A stretch of DNA of 64,000 nucleotides, from positions 124,001 to 188,000 of the forward strand of contig NZ_CALIMF010000002.1 in assembly GCF_938028735.1 (NCBI RefSeq), in the 5' to 3' direction. The number at the start of each line of letters is the position of its first letter. Position 1 is the first letter of the stretch. This DNA is from an uncultured Thermanaerothrix sp. (GTDB lineage Bacteria; Chloroflexota; Anaerolineae; Anaerolineales; Anaerolineaceae). The notes below the pieces were generated by a model that worked only from the letters and a program-made list of their open reading frames with translations, was not told the DNA's origin and ran no database searches. The translations under genes and the position numbers were made by a program. Below, piece after piece: positions 34,408 through 43,369 of the stretch.

Positions 34408-35127
34408 ATGAACCAACCCCTCGTTTCCTTGACCATTGATGGAATTGCCGTTCAAGCGGAGCCTGGTATCACAATCCTCAAAGCGGCTCAACTAGCAGGG
34501 ATTGAGATCCCCACGATTTGTTATCATGACCATTGCACGGCAAATGCCCTATGTCGCATCTGTGTTGTTGAGGTCAGCGGTGCGCGCACGCTGGTGCCAG
34601 CGTGTGTGGCCACCGTGCAGGATGGCATGACAGTCTACACCCACAGCGAGCGCGTCCAGCGCTCCCGACGCACCATTCTCGAAATGCTCTACGCTAGCGT
34701 GGACCTCTCGGAGGCGCCGGAAATTCAAACCATGGCCCAAGTCTACGGTGCTGATCCTCAGCGCTTTCCTGAGGCAGAGCGCCGTACCCTCTCCCCGATA
34801 GACGACAACCCCATGTACATTCGCGATTACGCAAAATGCATTTTATGTTGGCGTTGTGTCCAGGTGTGCGCTGAAGATGCCCAATATACCTACGCCATCA
34901 ACTTCAGCGGGCGGGGTTATGAGACCCAAATCAGCACCTTTTTCCATCGCCCAATGCCTGAGACAACCTGTGTGTTTTGTGGTCAGTGTGTGGGCGTGTG
35001 CCCAACAGGTGCCTTGAAACCCAAGCGCGAGTGGCTACTAGAGCAAGGATATACCCCTGAGGCAATCATGGAATTAACCCGCAGTGAACGGCGGGGCAAG
35101 AAACGCCGTGCCAACTTAGCGGCATGA
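34408..35127 (+). CDS. Formate dehydrogenase ferredoxin-like (HydB/NuoG N-terminal) subunit
   Basis: 239 residues. The plant-type [2Fe-2S] ligands are C38, C43 (possible spacing variant), C49, C52 and C66 in [15 protein letters not shown]...C; two [4Fe-4S] ferredoxin motifs follow: [11 protein letters not shown] (144-154) and [12 protein letters not shown] (188-199). The His-Cys3 cluster that follows [2Fe-2S] in full NuoG proteins is not visible. It relays electrons from the catalytic subunit to the NuoE-NuoF subunit. In E. coli-type and Moorella-type enzymes this region is often fused to the catalytic subunit; here it is a separate protein. Followed after 14 bases by fdhA. Confidence 0.85.
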   Translation: MNQPLVSLTIDGIAVQAEPGITILKAAQLAGIEIPTICYHDHCTANALCRICVVEVSGARTLVPACVATVQDGMTVYTHSERVQRSRRTILEMLYASVDLSEAPEIQTMAQVYGADPQRFPEAERRTLSPIDDNPMYIRDYAKCILCWRCVQVCAEDAQYTYAINFSGRGYETQISTFFHRPMPETTCVFCGQCVGVCPTGALKPKREWLLEQGYTPEAIMELTRSERRGKKRRANLAA

Positions 35128-35141
35128 AAGGAGTGCAGGTC

Positions 35142-37307
35142 ATGTTAATCCCGGAGCGCGTTGTCCCTACTGTATGCCCCTTTTGTGGTGTGGGTTGTAA
35201 CCTTGAACTCCATGTCCGAGACGGTTTCATCTATAAGGCCACCTCGTCCTTTGATTCGGTGGTCAACCATGGCAATTTGTGTGTCAAGGGCCGTTTCGGA
35301 CATGATTTCATTTACCATCCCCAGCGCGTGACCGTTCCCCTGATGCGCAAAAAAAACCAGCGTCCTGGTGAACGTACGCAGGCTTTCGATCTCTCCGAAT
35401 GGCGCGAAGTCTCATGGGATGAAGCCCTCGATTACGTTGCTGACCGATTGGTCGAGATTTACCAAAGAGAAGGCTCCCACGCCATGGCGGTTTATTGTTG
35501 TGCCAAGGCCACCAATGAGGATAATTACCTCTTACAAAAGATGTACCGCGCACTCTTCCGCACCAACAATGTGGATCACTGTACCCGTCTGTGCCACGCC
35601 GCCAGTGTGGTGGCCTTGCAAATGGCCATTGGTTCGGCAGCCATGAGTAATACCGCTGCCGAGGTGATTGAAAACGATGTCTTCATCTTAACTGGGAGCA
35701 ACCCCACCGAGAATCACCCTATTATTGCTTTGCAGATGAAGGCTGCCGTGCGCAAACATGGCGCTAAGTTGATCGTAGTGGATCCGCGGCGCATCGAAAT
35801 GGTGGACTACGCCACCCTCTACTTACCGATTAAGCCCGGAACGGATGTGCCCGTCTTTTCTGCCATGGCCCACGTCATTCTCAAAGAAGGACTGTACAAC
35901 CGCCAGTTTATTGCTGAACGTACAGAGAACTTCGAGGCATTTGCGGCTTCGATGGAAAAATTCACCCCCGAGTATGCCGAAAGTGTGTCCGGAGTAGATC
36001 GCAACCTGATCATTGAAGCGGCCCGGCTCTATGCTACGGCCAAAAATGCAGCCATTTACTGGGCGCTGGGCATCCCCGAATCCAGCCATGGCGTAGCCAA
36101 TGCGCTCAGCCTGATTAACCTGGCGTTGCTTACTGGACACATTGGGCGGCGCGGCACGGGTCTCAATCCCCTCCGTGGGCAAAATAACGTACAGGGGGCC
36201 TCAGACGCGGGCGCCATGCCTTGGCATTACCCCGGCTATCAGCGCGTAGACGTGGAGGAGAACGCCCGCCGTTGGGAACAGGCCTGGAATGTTGAACCCG
36301 GCGGTTTGAGCCGGCAACTGGGCTTAACCACTACTGAGATCCTCAGTAGCGTCGGCCCCGGGGGTGTACGGACGCTCTACATCATGGGTGAAAATCCAAT
36401 GATGTCAGAACCCAACTTAAACCACACTCGCCAAAAAATGCAAGAACTGGAATTCCTGGTCGCACAAGACCTTTTCATCAACGAATCCGGCGCCTTTGCT
36501 GATGTCTTTCTTCCTGCCACCTCCTGGGCAGAGAAAGAAGGAACATTTACCAACACGGACCGCCGCGTGCAGCGCGTGCGTCAGGTCATTCCTCCGCGGG
36601 GTCAGTCCCGTCCGGATTGGGAGATCATTTGTGACCTGGCCAAGCGGATTGAAAAACGGCTAGGCCGTCCTACCACGGCCTATTGGGATTACCAACACCC
36701 CTCCGAAATACTAGAGGAAATGGGGCGTTATGTTCCTGAATACGCCGGCGTAACCTATGAGCGTCTAGAACGCGAAGGTGGGTTACAAACCCCGGTATGG
36801 GATGCCCAGCACTCGGGCACGCCTTTTCTCTTCGCCGAAACCTTCCCCCGCGGACGGGGAAAATTCCATCCACTGGATTACACCCCAAATGCCGAGATGC
36901 CCGACGACGACTATCCTTTTGTCCTGAGCACTGGGCGCGTATTAGAACATTGGCATGGTGGCACGCTCACCCGCCACTCTTGGCTGGATGATCTTTTTCC
37001 TGAGCCCCTAGTGGATATTCACCCTGGTGATGCCGCCCGCCTGGGCATCCAAAATGGCGACCCCGTGCGGGTAACCTCGCGGCGCGGCTCGATTGTCCTG
37101 CGCGCTCATGTGACATCCAAAACCAACCCTGGTGTCGTCTTTATTCCCTTCCATTTTCACGAGGCAGCGGCTAATTTGCTTACCCACGATATCCTTGACC
37201 CACAAGCGAAAATCCCCGAATACAAAGCCGCAGTAGTACGCGTGACGAAAGCCCGCCCTGAGGAACTCGGGCCCCGCGCCGAACCCCAGCTAAGGGGGAG
37301 GTATTGA
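35142..37307 (+). CDS. fdhA: Formate dehydrogenase catalytic subunit, molybdopterin, cysteine form
   Basis: 721-residue molybdenum or tungsten bis-MGD oxidoreductase oxidising formate to CO2. The N-terminal [4Fe-4S] ligands are C12, C15, C19 and C47 ([14 protein letters not shown]). The metal ligand is Cys151, followed by His152 (TRLCHAAS), where selenoenzymes have selenocysteine; no in-frame TGA occurs. Molybdopterin-binding motifs include [10 protein letters not shown] and [10 protein letters not shown], and the C-terminal dinucleotide-binding domain starts near [17 protein letters not shown]. Start: ATG 35142 with AAAGGAG 8 bases upstream is preferred to the earlier in-frame ATG 35124, which overlaps the previous stop. 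fdhD and mobA nearby complete the maturation set. Confidence 0.92.
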   Translation: MLIPERVVPTVCPFCGVGCNLELHVRDGFIYKATSSFDSVVNHGNLCVKGRFGHDFIYHPQRVTVPLMRKKNQRPGERTQAFDLSEWREVSWDEALDYVADRLVEIYQREGSHAMAVYCCAKATNEDNYLLQKMYRALFRTNNVDHCTRLCHAASVVALQMAIGSAAMSNTAAEVIENDVFILTGSNPTENHPIIALQMKAAVRKHGAKLIVVDPRRIEMVDYATLYLPIKPGTDVPVFSAMAHVILKEGLYNRQFIAERTENFEAFAASMEKFTPEYAESVSGVDRNLIIEAARLYATAKNAAIYWALGIPESSHGVANALSLINLALLTGHIGRRGTGLNPLRGQNNVQGASDAGAMPWHYPGYQRVDVEENARRWEQAWNVEPGGLSRQLGLTTTEILSSVGPGGVRTLYIMGENPMMSEPNLNHTRQKMQELEFLVAQDLFINESGAFADVFLPATSWAEKEGTFTNTDRRVQRVRQVIPPRGQSRPDWEIICDLAKRIEKRLGRPTTAYWDYQHPSEILEEMGRYVPEYAGVTYERLEREGGLQTPVWDAQHSGTPFLFAETFPRGRGKFHPLDYTPNAEMPDDDYPFVLSTGRVLEHWHGGTLTRHSWLDDLFPEPLVDIHPGDAARLGIQNGDPVRVTSRRGSIVLRAHVTSKTNPGVVFIPFHFHEAAANLLTHDILDPQAKIPEYKAAVVRVTKARPEELGPRAEPQLRGRY

Positions 37308-37408
37308 GGGGGCAAACCTCCAAACAAGAGAAGGACTGCCAACTTAGAATCTGTTGTACAATAAATTTTAGAGAGGCAATGCTCTCAATCCTATTTCTGG
37401 AGGCCGCG

Positions 37409-37753
37409 ATGAGCGCTCAAACTTCGATCCCCCCTGAAGAAATCACCAGCGATGACCGTCTGTGGGGCCTGTTAGCCTACCTCTTGACCCCTCTTGTCCC
37501 TATCATCATCCTTTTACTTGAGGACAAGAAAAATCGTCCTTTCCTAAAAGCCCACACCATGCAAGCCCTGATCCTGGGAGTCGCCCTAATCGTTTTCAAT
37601 ATCTTAATGGGCTTTATTCCTGTGGTCGGTTGGTGTATTGGCCCCATTGTCACCATTGTCCTGGTCATCTATTATGGCATCAAGGCGAACCGGGGTGAGA
37701 TTTTTGAAATCCCGGTGATCACAAATTTTGTCAAGAGCCAGGGCTGGGCCTAG
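37409..37753 (+). CDS. DUF4870 (Tic20-like) small membrane protein
   Basis: 114 residues with about three membrane segments (about 20-40, 58-80, 85-105) and the DUF4870 pattern WGLLAYLLTPLVPIIILL, AHTMQALILGV, GYYGIKANRGE-like. Family function is unknown. ATG 37409 has TGGAGG upstream (37398-37403); the frame runs further upstream into the end of the dehydrogenase gene and that part is not used. It is followed by a strong stem-loop and is convergent with the ABC exporter. Confidence 0.75.
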   Translation: MSAQTSIPPEEITSDDRLWGLLAYLLTPLVPIIILLLEDKKNRPFLKAHTMQALILGVALIVFNILMGFIPVVGWCIGPIVTIVLVIYYGIKANRGEIFEIPVITNFVKSQGWA

Positions 37754-37763
37754 AACGCTAAAT

Positions 37764-37801
37764 ATAAGGCCTCTGCCCAATCTGCGCGGTAGAGGCCTTA
37801 T
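37764..37801. terminator. 14-bp stem-loop between convergent genes
   Basis: ATAAGGCCTCTGCC (37764-37777) pairs with GGTAGAGGCCTTAT (37788-37801) with one G-T wobble and a 10-base loop. Between the convergent DUF4870 gene and ABC exporter gene; probable bidirectional terminator, with only short T-rich flanks. Confidence 0.6.
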
Positions 37802-37820
37802 CATCACTTAGACGAGCCAG

Positions 37821-39881
37821 TTAGCTCCCCTTGGGAACCGGAAGGGGGGTGTGTTGGGTTGGCTCTTGGATGCTTCTGACCATGGTCTTGGCAAGATCCC
37901 GTCGGAATTGGCTCATATAGAGGCGATAGTAGAAACCTTGCTGGGCCAGTAATTCCTCGTGCCGCCCTCGCTCAATAATTTCACCTTCGTGAACGACCAG
38001 CACCAGATCCGCGTTACGGATCGTGCTCAGACGATGGGCGATGACAAATGCGGTTCGCCCCTCCAGCAAGCGCTCCAACGCGCTCTGGATCAATCGCTCA
38101 GTACGTGTGTCAACACTCGAGGTTGCTTCATCCAGGATCAAAATACGCGGATCGGCTAGGATCGCCCGCGCAATCGCCAATAATTGGCGCTGCCCCTGAC
38201 TCAAACCGGCCCCTCGCTCGCCCAGTACAGTCTGATACTTCTCGGGCAAACGTTCAATAAAGGTATCCGCATGCGCCAGCCTGGCCGCCTCAATGACCTC
38301 CTCGTCACTAGCATTTGGATTCCCAATGCGGATGTTTTCCATAACTGTGGTGCTGAAGAGAAACGTGTCCTGAAGCACCATACCAATTTGCCGCCGCAAT
38401 GACTCGGCCCTCACCTTCCGCACATCAATACCATCTATCAACACCGCTCCCTCGGTCACATCATAAAAGCGCGGAATTAGATGGACCAGCGTGGTTTTCC
38501 CCGCGCCAGTTGGCCCAACAATTGCGATGGTCTGACCAGGTTTTGCCACAAATGAGACGTTCTTAAGCACCGGCTGACCCTTGATATATTCCGCTGAGAC
38601 ATTCCGGAACTCCACCTCACCCCGAATCGGGGGCATTTCAATTGCATCTGGAGCGTCCTGAATGGCTGGTTCGACGTCCAACAAGTTAAAGATGCGCTCG
38701 GCACCCGCAATCCCATTCTGAATGTTTGTCCAGAGAATGGCAATTTGTTGAATCGGTTGGTTGAAACGCTGTACATAGCCTAAAAAGGTGATCACCAATC
38801 CCAGTGAGACAGCCTCGCCCCCTAGCCTGGCGCCGCCCAACAGTGCGGTTCCTCCCACAACCGTGACAATGGCCAACGCCAAATAACCCAGCGCTTCTAG
38901 AGTGGGCGAAAGCGCCGCTGTGAACGACACAGCCCGTACATTAGCATCCCGATTGGCAGCGTTAATCTGGCGAAATTGTTCAATGTTGGCTTCCACTCGA
39001 TTGAAGGCCTGCACCTCACGCACAGCGGCGATAGTTTCTTGTAATTCTGCATTAATAGAGCCTAGTTCTTGACGAGCGCGCCGAAAAGCCTTGCGCGCTT
39101 GCGAGGAAAACCACAACGTAACCATTAACATGAGAGGGGCTACTGAGACACTCATCAGGGCAAAGGTCACGTTCTTTGTAAACATGTTGTAGATGATCCA
39201 TCCCAACAATAGCACCCCACTGGCCACGTTGACCAACGCGAACGAAAGAGCCTGCTGTAGCGCCTCGGTGTCGTTGGTAATCCGGCTCATCAGGTCGCCG
39301 GCTTCATTCTGGGTGTAGAAGGAAAGTGGCAAGCGGTGCAGATGTTCAAAGACGCTAACGCGCAAGGAACGTAAGACATGCTGCCCCACCCAGGAGACCG
39401 CAAAGAACGTCAACCCCGTTAGCAGCGCCCCCAACACAAAAAGCCCCACAATGATAACCACAAAACGTCCCAACCCTGCCAAACGATCCCCCGCACTCAA
39501 CTGTGAGGGATCTGCCGGGGGAAGGGGAAACCCACCTATCTGGAATATCTTACGTATAAATGTTTGGGTAAAGCCACTTGGTTCGTGGGTCACGCTGAGC
39601 CAACAATTCGACTGAGCTGCCCCACCCATACCCGAAAGCCCTGGAAAGGATGAACCAAACGATCCGGACGCTACTGGAGCCAGGTAGCAATCCACCAGTT
39701 GGCCGGTTAACTCGGGGGTAGTAACCTGCGTCCAGGTTGAAATGATCACCATCACCCCAGCCCCCAACAATGCAAACCAGTAAACCCCAAAGTACCTGGC
39801 CAGCCGCCCCAGGGTTCGGCCAATATTTTGAGGTTTAGAGGTTTCGCGATTCAATGCATTGCGTGGACCACCATGAAACAT
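37821..39881 (-). CDS. ABC exporter subunit B (membrane plus ATPase), canonical catalytic residues
   Basis: 686-residue half of an ABC exporter of the MsbA/LmrA/TM288 type. The membrane domain covers about 30-400 and has an unusual 50-residue extracytoplasmic insert between the first two helices (about 65-130). The ATPase domain has Walker A GPTGAGKTTLVHLI, Q-loop MVLQDTFLFS, signature LSQGQRQLLAIARA (LSQGQ, not LSGGQ), Walker B ILILDEATS and switch histidine in FVIAHRLST. Paired with subunit A upstream, whose switch histidine is replaced; together they fit a heterodimer with one active and one weak site. Substrate unknown; multidrug, lipid or peptide export is possible. In the marR operon. 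Confidence 0.87.
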   Translation of the reverse strand: MFHGGPRNALNRETSKPQNIGRTLGRLARYFGVYWFALLGAGVMVIISTWTQVTTPELTGQLVDCYLAPVASGSFGSSFPGLSGMGGAAQSNCWLSVTHEPSGFTQTFIRKIFQIGGFPLPPADPSQLSAGDRLAGLGRFVVIIVGLFVLGALLTGLTFFAVSWVGQHVLRSLRVSVFEHLHRLPLSFYTQNEAGDLMSRITNDTEALQQALSFALVNVASGVLLLGWIIYNMFTKNVTFALMSVSVAPLMLMVTLWFSSQARKAFRRARQELGSINAELQETIAAVREVQAFNRVEANIEQFRQINAANRDANVRAVSFTAALSPTLEALGYLALAIVTVVGGTALLGGARLGGEAVSLGLVITFLGYVQRFNQPIQQIAILWTNIQNGIAGAERIFNLLDVEPAIQDAPDAIEMPPIRGEVEFRNVSAEYIKGQPVLKNVSFVAKPGQTIAIVGPTGAGKTTLVHLIPRFYDVTEGAVLIDGIDVRKVRAESLRRQIGMVLQDTFLFSTTVMENIRIGNPNASDEEVIEAARLAHADTFIERLPEKYQTVLGERGAGLSQGQRQLLAIARAILADPRILILDEATSSVDTRTERLIQSALERLLEGRTAFVIAHRLSTIRNADLVLVVHEGEIIERGRHEELLAQQGFYYRLYMSQFRRDLAKTMVRSIQEPTQHTPLPVPKGS

Positions 39882-39909
39882 AGTCGTATGCTCTCCTGAA
39901 ATCTAAAGT

Positions 39910-41892
39910 TCAATCACCCGGTAAAATCACAGCATCCGGAATCAATTGGGGCTCATCCCCTTGTAACTGCGAGGAATATATCTCGGCATAAATCTCGCTT
40001 TCCTCCAGCAATTCCTCATGCCGCCCTTGCGCCACAATTTGACCCTTATCCAGCACCAGAATCAAATCGGCGTTCATCACCGTACTAATACGTTGAGCAA
40101 TTACAAACGACGTGCGCCCCTTCATCAAGTGCTGTAGTGCAGCCTGAATTTGCGCTTCCGTTGCGACATCCACATTCGAGGTTGCCTCATCCAAGATGAG
40201 AATACGCGGGTTGAGCAACAGCGCGCGGGCCAATGCAATCCGCTGTTTTTGACCACCAGAAAGGGTCGTCCCTCGCTCACCTACCGGGGTGTCATAACCC
40301 TGCGGAAACGTCATAATAAACTCATGAGCCGCAGCGGCTTTAGCCGCCGCAATAATTTCATCTATAGTAGCATCTGGCTTACCAAACGCAATGTTCTCGC
40401 GAATAGTGCCCGAAAAGAGGGTGGTTTCTTGAAGAACAATGCCAATCTGTGAACGCAGTGACTGGAGCGTGACGTCTCGAATGTCATAACCATCAATCAG
40501 TACCCGCCCCTCTGTCGGGTCATAAAAGCGCGGGATCAAATTGATAATGGTAGTTTTGCCCGAACCCGTTGCACCTAGTAGTGCCACAGTCTGACCTGGC
40601 TGTACTTCAAAAGATACGTTTTTCAACACCGGTTCGCCACCACCGAAGTAACGGAACGACACATTTTCAAACTTCACATGCCCCTTGATGGGTGGAAGTG
40701 AAATGGCGTCCGGTTTTTCAACCACATCTGACTGGGCATCCAGAATCTCAAAGATGCGTACCGCCGAAGCAGAGGCCTGGCTAAACTGATTGATGATAAA
40801 ACCAAATTGCGCAATAGGAAGGAACAGAAAAACCAAGTACAGGCTGAATTCCTGCCACTCCCCCAGCGTAAGCACCCCTTGGATGATGCGCTGACCTCCG
40901 GCATATAATATGGTGGCTTGTCCCAGATTGGCAATCAAAAACGCAAAGGGAAACAGGAAGGTGAACAGCCGCGCTATGGCAATCTGCTGGTTCATCAACC
41001 GATCAGCGGCTGCACGGAATTTGGTCTGCTCCTCACGCTCACGCACAAAAGCCTTAATGACTTTAATGCCAGCAAGATTCTCTTGCAAAATGGTATTCAG
41101 TTCGGATAAGCGCTGCTGTACGCGGGTAAACATGGGACGGCTGATACGACTAAAAATCACAAAGAGTACCAGCGCAACCGGGAGAATCCATAGAGTGGTC
41201 AGGGCTAATTCCGGGTTTGTGGTGAAAAGCAAGATAAGTGTCCCGCTGATCAAGATGATAGCACCCACCAGTTGTAGCAAACCCTGCCCCAGGAATAACC
41301 GCAATTTTTCCACATCATCTGTGGCACGTACCATTAACTGGCCTGTTTGTTGGCGGTCATGATAAGAGAAAGACAAGCGTTGGATCTTGGCATAGAGATC
41401 GTTGCGGAGGTCAAAGGCAACTGCCTGCGAATTGCGCTCTGCCCAATAAGATTGCAAAAAGGCAAATAACCCTCGCACGGCAGCAAAGATAACAATCGAA
41501 ATAGCCGCGCTCATGAGAGCACCTGGTGCATTACTCACATCCTGGCTCAGACGTTCACGCAACTGTTGCAAATCCCAAGCAGTGGGATAGTTCAACAGTT
41601 CCAGGATGCGCGGTAGCGCCTGGTTCATAAAAGCGGAGGGAATTTTATCCAGGGCTTTCAGCACTTGATCGGCCACCGCCCCGCGCGTGACTGCATCAAT
41701 CATATTCCGCACCATCCGGGGCACCGCCAACTGAGCCAGCGTGGCGATTACCAAAAAGATGTAGGGTAAGAGAGCCTGTCCACGATAACGACTTAGATAA
41801 CGAAAGGCTCGTTGCATGACCCCGCGGGTAGGCGAACCGTTCAATGAGGAACGCATAGCAACACGATTATGACGAACATCCGTATGGAGCAT
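39910..41892 (-). CDS. ABC exporter subunit A, switch histidine replaced by Gln
   Basis: 660-residue partner of subunit B, with six membrane segments (about 40-390) and an ATPase domain: Walker A GATGSGKTTIINLI, Q-loop IVLQETTLFS, signature LSGGQKQRIALARA, Walker B ILILDEATSNVD. The H-loop reads FVIAQRIST, so the switch histidine is Gln. In heterodimeric exporters such as TM287/288 this marks the non-hydrolysing site, which pairs with the signature of the partner, here LSQGQ. The marR stop lies 6 bases before ATG 41892, with AAGGTG as Shine-Dalgarno. Confidence 0.87.
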   Translation of the reverse strand: MLHTDVRHNRVAMRSSLNGSPTRGVMQRAFRYLSRYRGQALLPYIFLVIATLAQLAVPRMVRNMIDAVTRGAVADQVLKALDKIPSAFMNQALPRILELLNYPTAWDLQQLRERLSQDVSNAPGALMSAAISIVIFAAVRGLFAFLQSYWAERNSQAVAFDLRNDLYAKIQRLSFSYHDRQQTGQLMVRATDDVEKLRLFLGQGLLQLVGAIILISGTLILLFTTNPELALTTLWILPVALVLFVIFSRISRPMFTRVQQRLSELNTILQENLAGIKVIKAFVREREEQTKFRAAADRLMNQQIAIARLFTFLFPFAFLIANLGQATILYAGGQRIIQGVLTLGEWQEFSLYLVFLFLPIAQFGFIINQFSQASASAVRIFEILDAQSDVVEKPDAISLPPIKGHVKFENVSFRYFGGGEPVLKNVSFEVQPGQTVALLGATGSGKTTIINLIPRFYDPTEGRVLIDGYDIRDVTLQSLRSQIGIVLQETTLFSGTIRENIAFGKPDATIDEIIAAAKAAAAHEFIMTFPQGYDTPVGERGTTLSGGQKQRIALARALLLNPRILILDEATSNVDVATEAQIQAALQHLMKGRTSFVIAQRISTVMNADLILVLDKGQIVAQGRHEELLEESEIYAEIYSSQLQGDEPQLIPDAVILPGD

Positions 41893-41898
41893 AAGCGA

Positions 41899-42363
41899 TC
41901 ACCTTCTAAAATGGGCTTCAGGCATTTCAATGGCACGAGCCACTTGCGACAACCGCACAATGGCTTGATTGATTTGTCGGATCTCTTCGATCTCCAGGTG
42001 CTTCACAAGATCATCCATCCAGCGAAAACGGAGGCTGATCCCTGTTTCGACCATGGCTCGACCTTTAGGGGTAAGGCTCAAACGCTTAGAGCGCCGGTCG
42101 TGTGGATCCTCGATGCGCTCCAGGAGCCCACTTTGAACCAGCCGATCCACCAACTGGCTCGCCGCCGCCAACGTGATTTCCATACGCTCGCTCAAATCCG
42201 AAACAGCACAATTCTCCCTGTAGTAAAGTGCCATCAGGACGTTAAACTGCGGCATAGAGAGTCCCGTACTGCGAACATAGCGGAACAGTTCATGCATGCT
42301 GTGCACCATAAATACGTCCATCCACTCACGTAAACGCAGAACTAATTCTTCGCGCTCATCCAT
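41899..42363 (-). CDS. MarR-family transcriptional regulator
   Basis: 154-residue winged-helix regulator, first gene of the ABC exporter operon and its likely repressor. The DNA-binding region includes LSERMEITLAAASQLVDRLVQ (a helix-turn-helix, about 57-77), followed by GLLERIEDPHDRRSKRLSLT with the typical wing DxRD/RR motif. Dimerisation helices are at both ends. A strong sigma-70-type promoter lies just upstream; MarR proteins often bind near such promoters and release on ligand binding, but I see no clear dyad there. Confidence 0.9.
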   Translation of the reverse strand: MDEREELVLRLREWMDVFMVHSMHELFRYVRSTGLSMPQFNVLMALYYRENCAVSDLSERMEITLAAASQLVDRLVQSGLLERIEDPHDRRSKRLSLTPKGRAMVETGISLRFRWMDDLVKHLEIEEIRQINQAIVRLSQVARAIEMPEAHFRR

Positions 42364-42396
42364 TGCTTTAGCACTCTTATTTATTTAGATGACTTA

Positions 42397-42425
42397 ACAA
42401 TATCGCTAGGCAAAGGTTTTGTCAA
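42397..42425 (-). promoter_or_regulatory. Sigma-70-type promoter of marR-ABC exporter operon
   Basis: On the minus strand: perfect -35 TTGACA (42420-42425), 17-base spacer, -10 TATTGT (42397-42402), and about 33 bases to ATG 42363. Among the clearest promoters in the window. Confidence 0.75.
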
Positions 42426-42448
42426 CCCCACATAATAAGCATTTAGGT

Positions 42449-42454
42449 TAAAAT
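42449..42454 (+). promoter_or_regulatory. -10 element abutting the HEPN-like gene
   Basis: TAAAAT ends 6 bases before ATG 42461, so the transcript would start at the ATG itself. This makes ATG a better start than the in-frame TTG 42455 that lies directly after the hexamer. Confidence 0.45.
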
Positions 42455-42460
42455 TTGGGC

Positions 42461-42823
42461 ATGATTTTTACCCCCTCCCTCCGAGCCGCCATTGAGCAAG
42501 AACTGGCCCAGGCCGAAAGAGCACGCCAGGCTGGAAATGAGGGCCAAGCACGGGTATGCGCTCGTAGAGCTGTGGGCCTAGCACTACAAGCATTTTGGGA
42601 TAAGGATGAGCAAACCGAGTCCTCGTCGGTCATTCGCCTGTTTGAACGTTTGCGTGAGAGTGAAACGTTGCCCGAAGCCCTTCGCCAAGCCGCCGATCAC
42701 TTCTTGATGCGGGTCACGCCGGAATTCCGCCTCCCAGTAGACGTAGATCTGGTGGCCGAAGCCCGTTGGCTGATCACCGAACTTGAACGTTTACACACAA
42801 CGGAGTCCACCGATGAAAATTAA
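42461..42823 (+). CDS. Small helical protein, HEPN-like, function unknown
   Basis: 120 residues, all-helical prediction. The helix EQELAQAERARQAGNEGQARVCARRAVGLALQAFW (starting near residue 11) and the end region with the 'RVTPEFRLPVDVDLVAEARWLI' pattern (about residues 85-106) follow the HEPN layout: paired helices and a C-terminal aromatic/Arg stretch. The RX4-6H motif of HEPN ribonucleases is not seen, so it is likely non-catalytic, and the fold call is tentative. No nucleotidyltransferase partner lies next door. It overlaps the glutaredoxin gene by 11 bases, so the two are coupled. Confidence 0.5.
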   Translation: MIFTPSLRAAIEQELAQAERARQAGNEGQARVCARRAVGLALQAFWDKDEQTESSSVIRLFERLRESETLPEALRQAADHFLMRVTPEFRLPVDVDLVAEARWLITELERLHTTESTDEN

Positions 42824-43100
42824 GCGGATTGAGAATCCACCTACCATCATCACGCTCTACGGAACAACCTGGTGCTATGGCTCGCGCCAAGCACGTGCTC
42901 TGCTTGATCAGGAAGGCATCCCTTATCACTGGATTGACATTGATCGGGACTTAGAGGCACGCCGCGTAGTCGAAATAATCAATGAAGGATTTCGTAGCGT
43001 TCCGACCCTCGTATTCCCAGACGGAAGCGTTCTAGTGGAGCCCGATTTGGAAACCTTAGCAGCCCACCTGAAACGCTTCAAACTTCCCCCACAACCCTGA
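42813..43100 (+). CDS. Glutaredoxin-like protein, monothiol CYGS
   Basis: 95-residue thioredoxin-fold protein. The active-site region TTWCYGSRQARALLDQEGIPY has C-Y-G-S (Cys near residue 20), so it is monothiol, and the cis-Pro is in SVPTLVFPDG (about 63-72). Mycoredoxin-like proteins with the YGTTWC motif reduce mixed disulfides with mycothiol in Actinobacteria or related thiols; the thiol used here is unknown. ATG 42813 overlaps the HEPN-like gene by 11 bases. Convergent with the small membrane protein gene, 16 bases apart. Confidence 0.82.
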   Translation: MKIKRIENPPTIITLYGTTWCYGSRQARALLDQEGIPYHWIDIDRDLEARRVVEIINEGFRSVPTLVFPDGSVLVEPDLETLAAHLKRFKLPPQP

Positions 43101-43116
43101 TGCGAACGCTTGCCTC

Positions 43117-43365
43117 TCACTCGGCCGACCGGGCGGGGCGATGCAGGAACCAGAGCAATAACGCGCCCAAGAAGACACCCGCCCCAATGCTTAGTAGCGC
43201 CCCCATCAATCCAATCGATCGATCTAACGTGATTCGCGGCGTGGTCGTTAGTCGTCGCTGCAGGCGCACCACAAACTGGGGGTCGGGATCTACCGGGTGC
43301 AATTTGGAGCGCAGTTGCTCTTCAATGCGCTGCAGGATCTCATTGTTCATTTGTTTGGCGACCAA
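43117..43365 (-). CDS. Small one-pass membrane protein, last gene of ECF sigma operon
   Basis: 82 residues. Residues about 8-42 are charged (ILQRIEEQLRSKLHPVDPDPQFVVRLQRRL pattern), and one membrane segment (about 50-72, GLMGALLSIGAGVFLGALLLWFL) follows. No ribosome-binding site fits ATG 43350; a TTG at 43363-43365 has AGGAGGG 8 bases upstream, so TTG is preferred. It starts 4 bases after the degV stop. Because it is the last gene of an ECF sigma operon and couples an N-terminal charged region to a membrane helix, it could be a minimal anti-sigma-like protein; no zinc-finger motif is present, so this is inference. Confidence 0.6.
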   Translation of the reverse strand: MVAKQMNNEILQRIEEQLRSKLHPVDPDPQFVVRLQRRLTTTPRITLDRSIGLMGALLSIGAGVFLGALLLWFLHRPARSAE

Positions 43366-43369
43366 CGCG

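Noticed and set aside
35571..35620. Selenocysteine formate dehydrogenase
   Set aside because: The ligand codon encodes cysteine (TRLCH), not TGA, so no selenocysteine insertion is needed.
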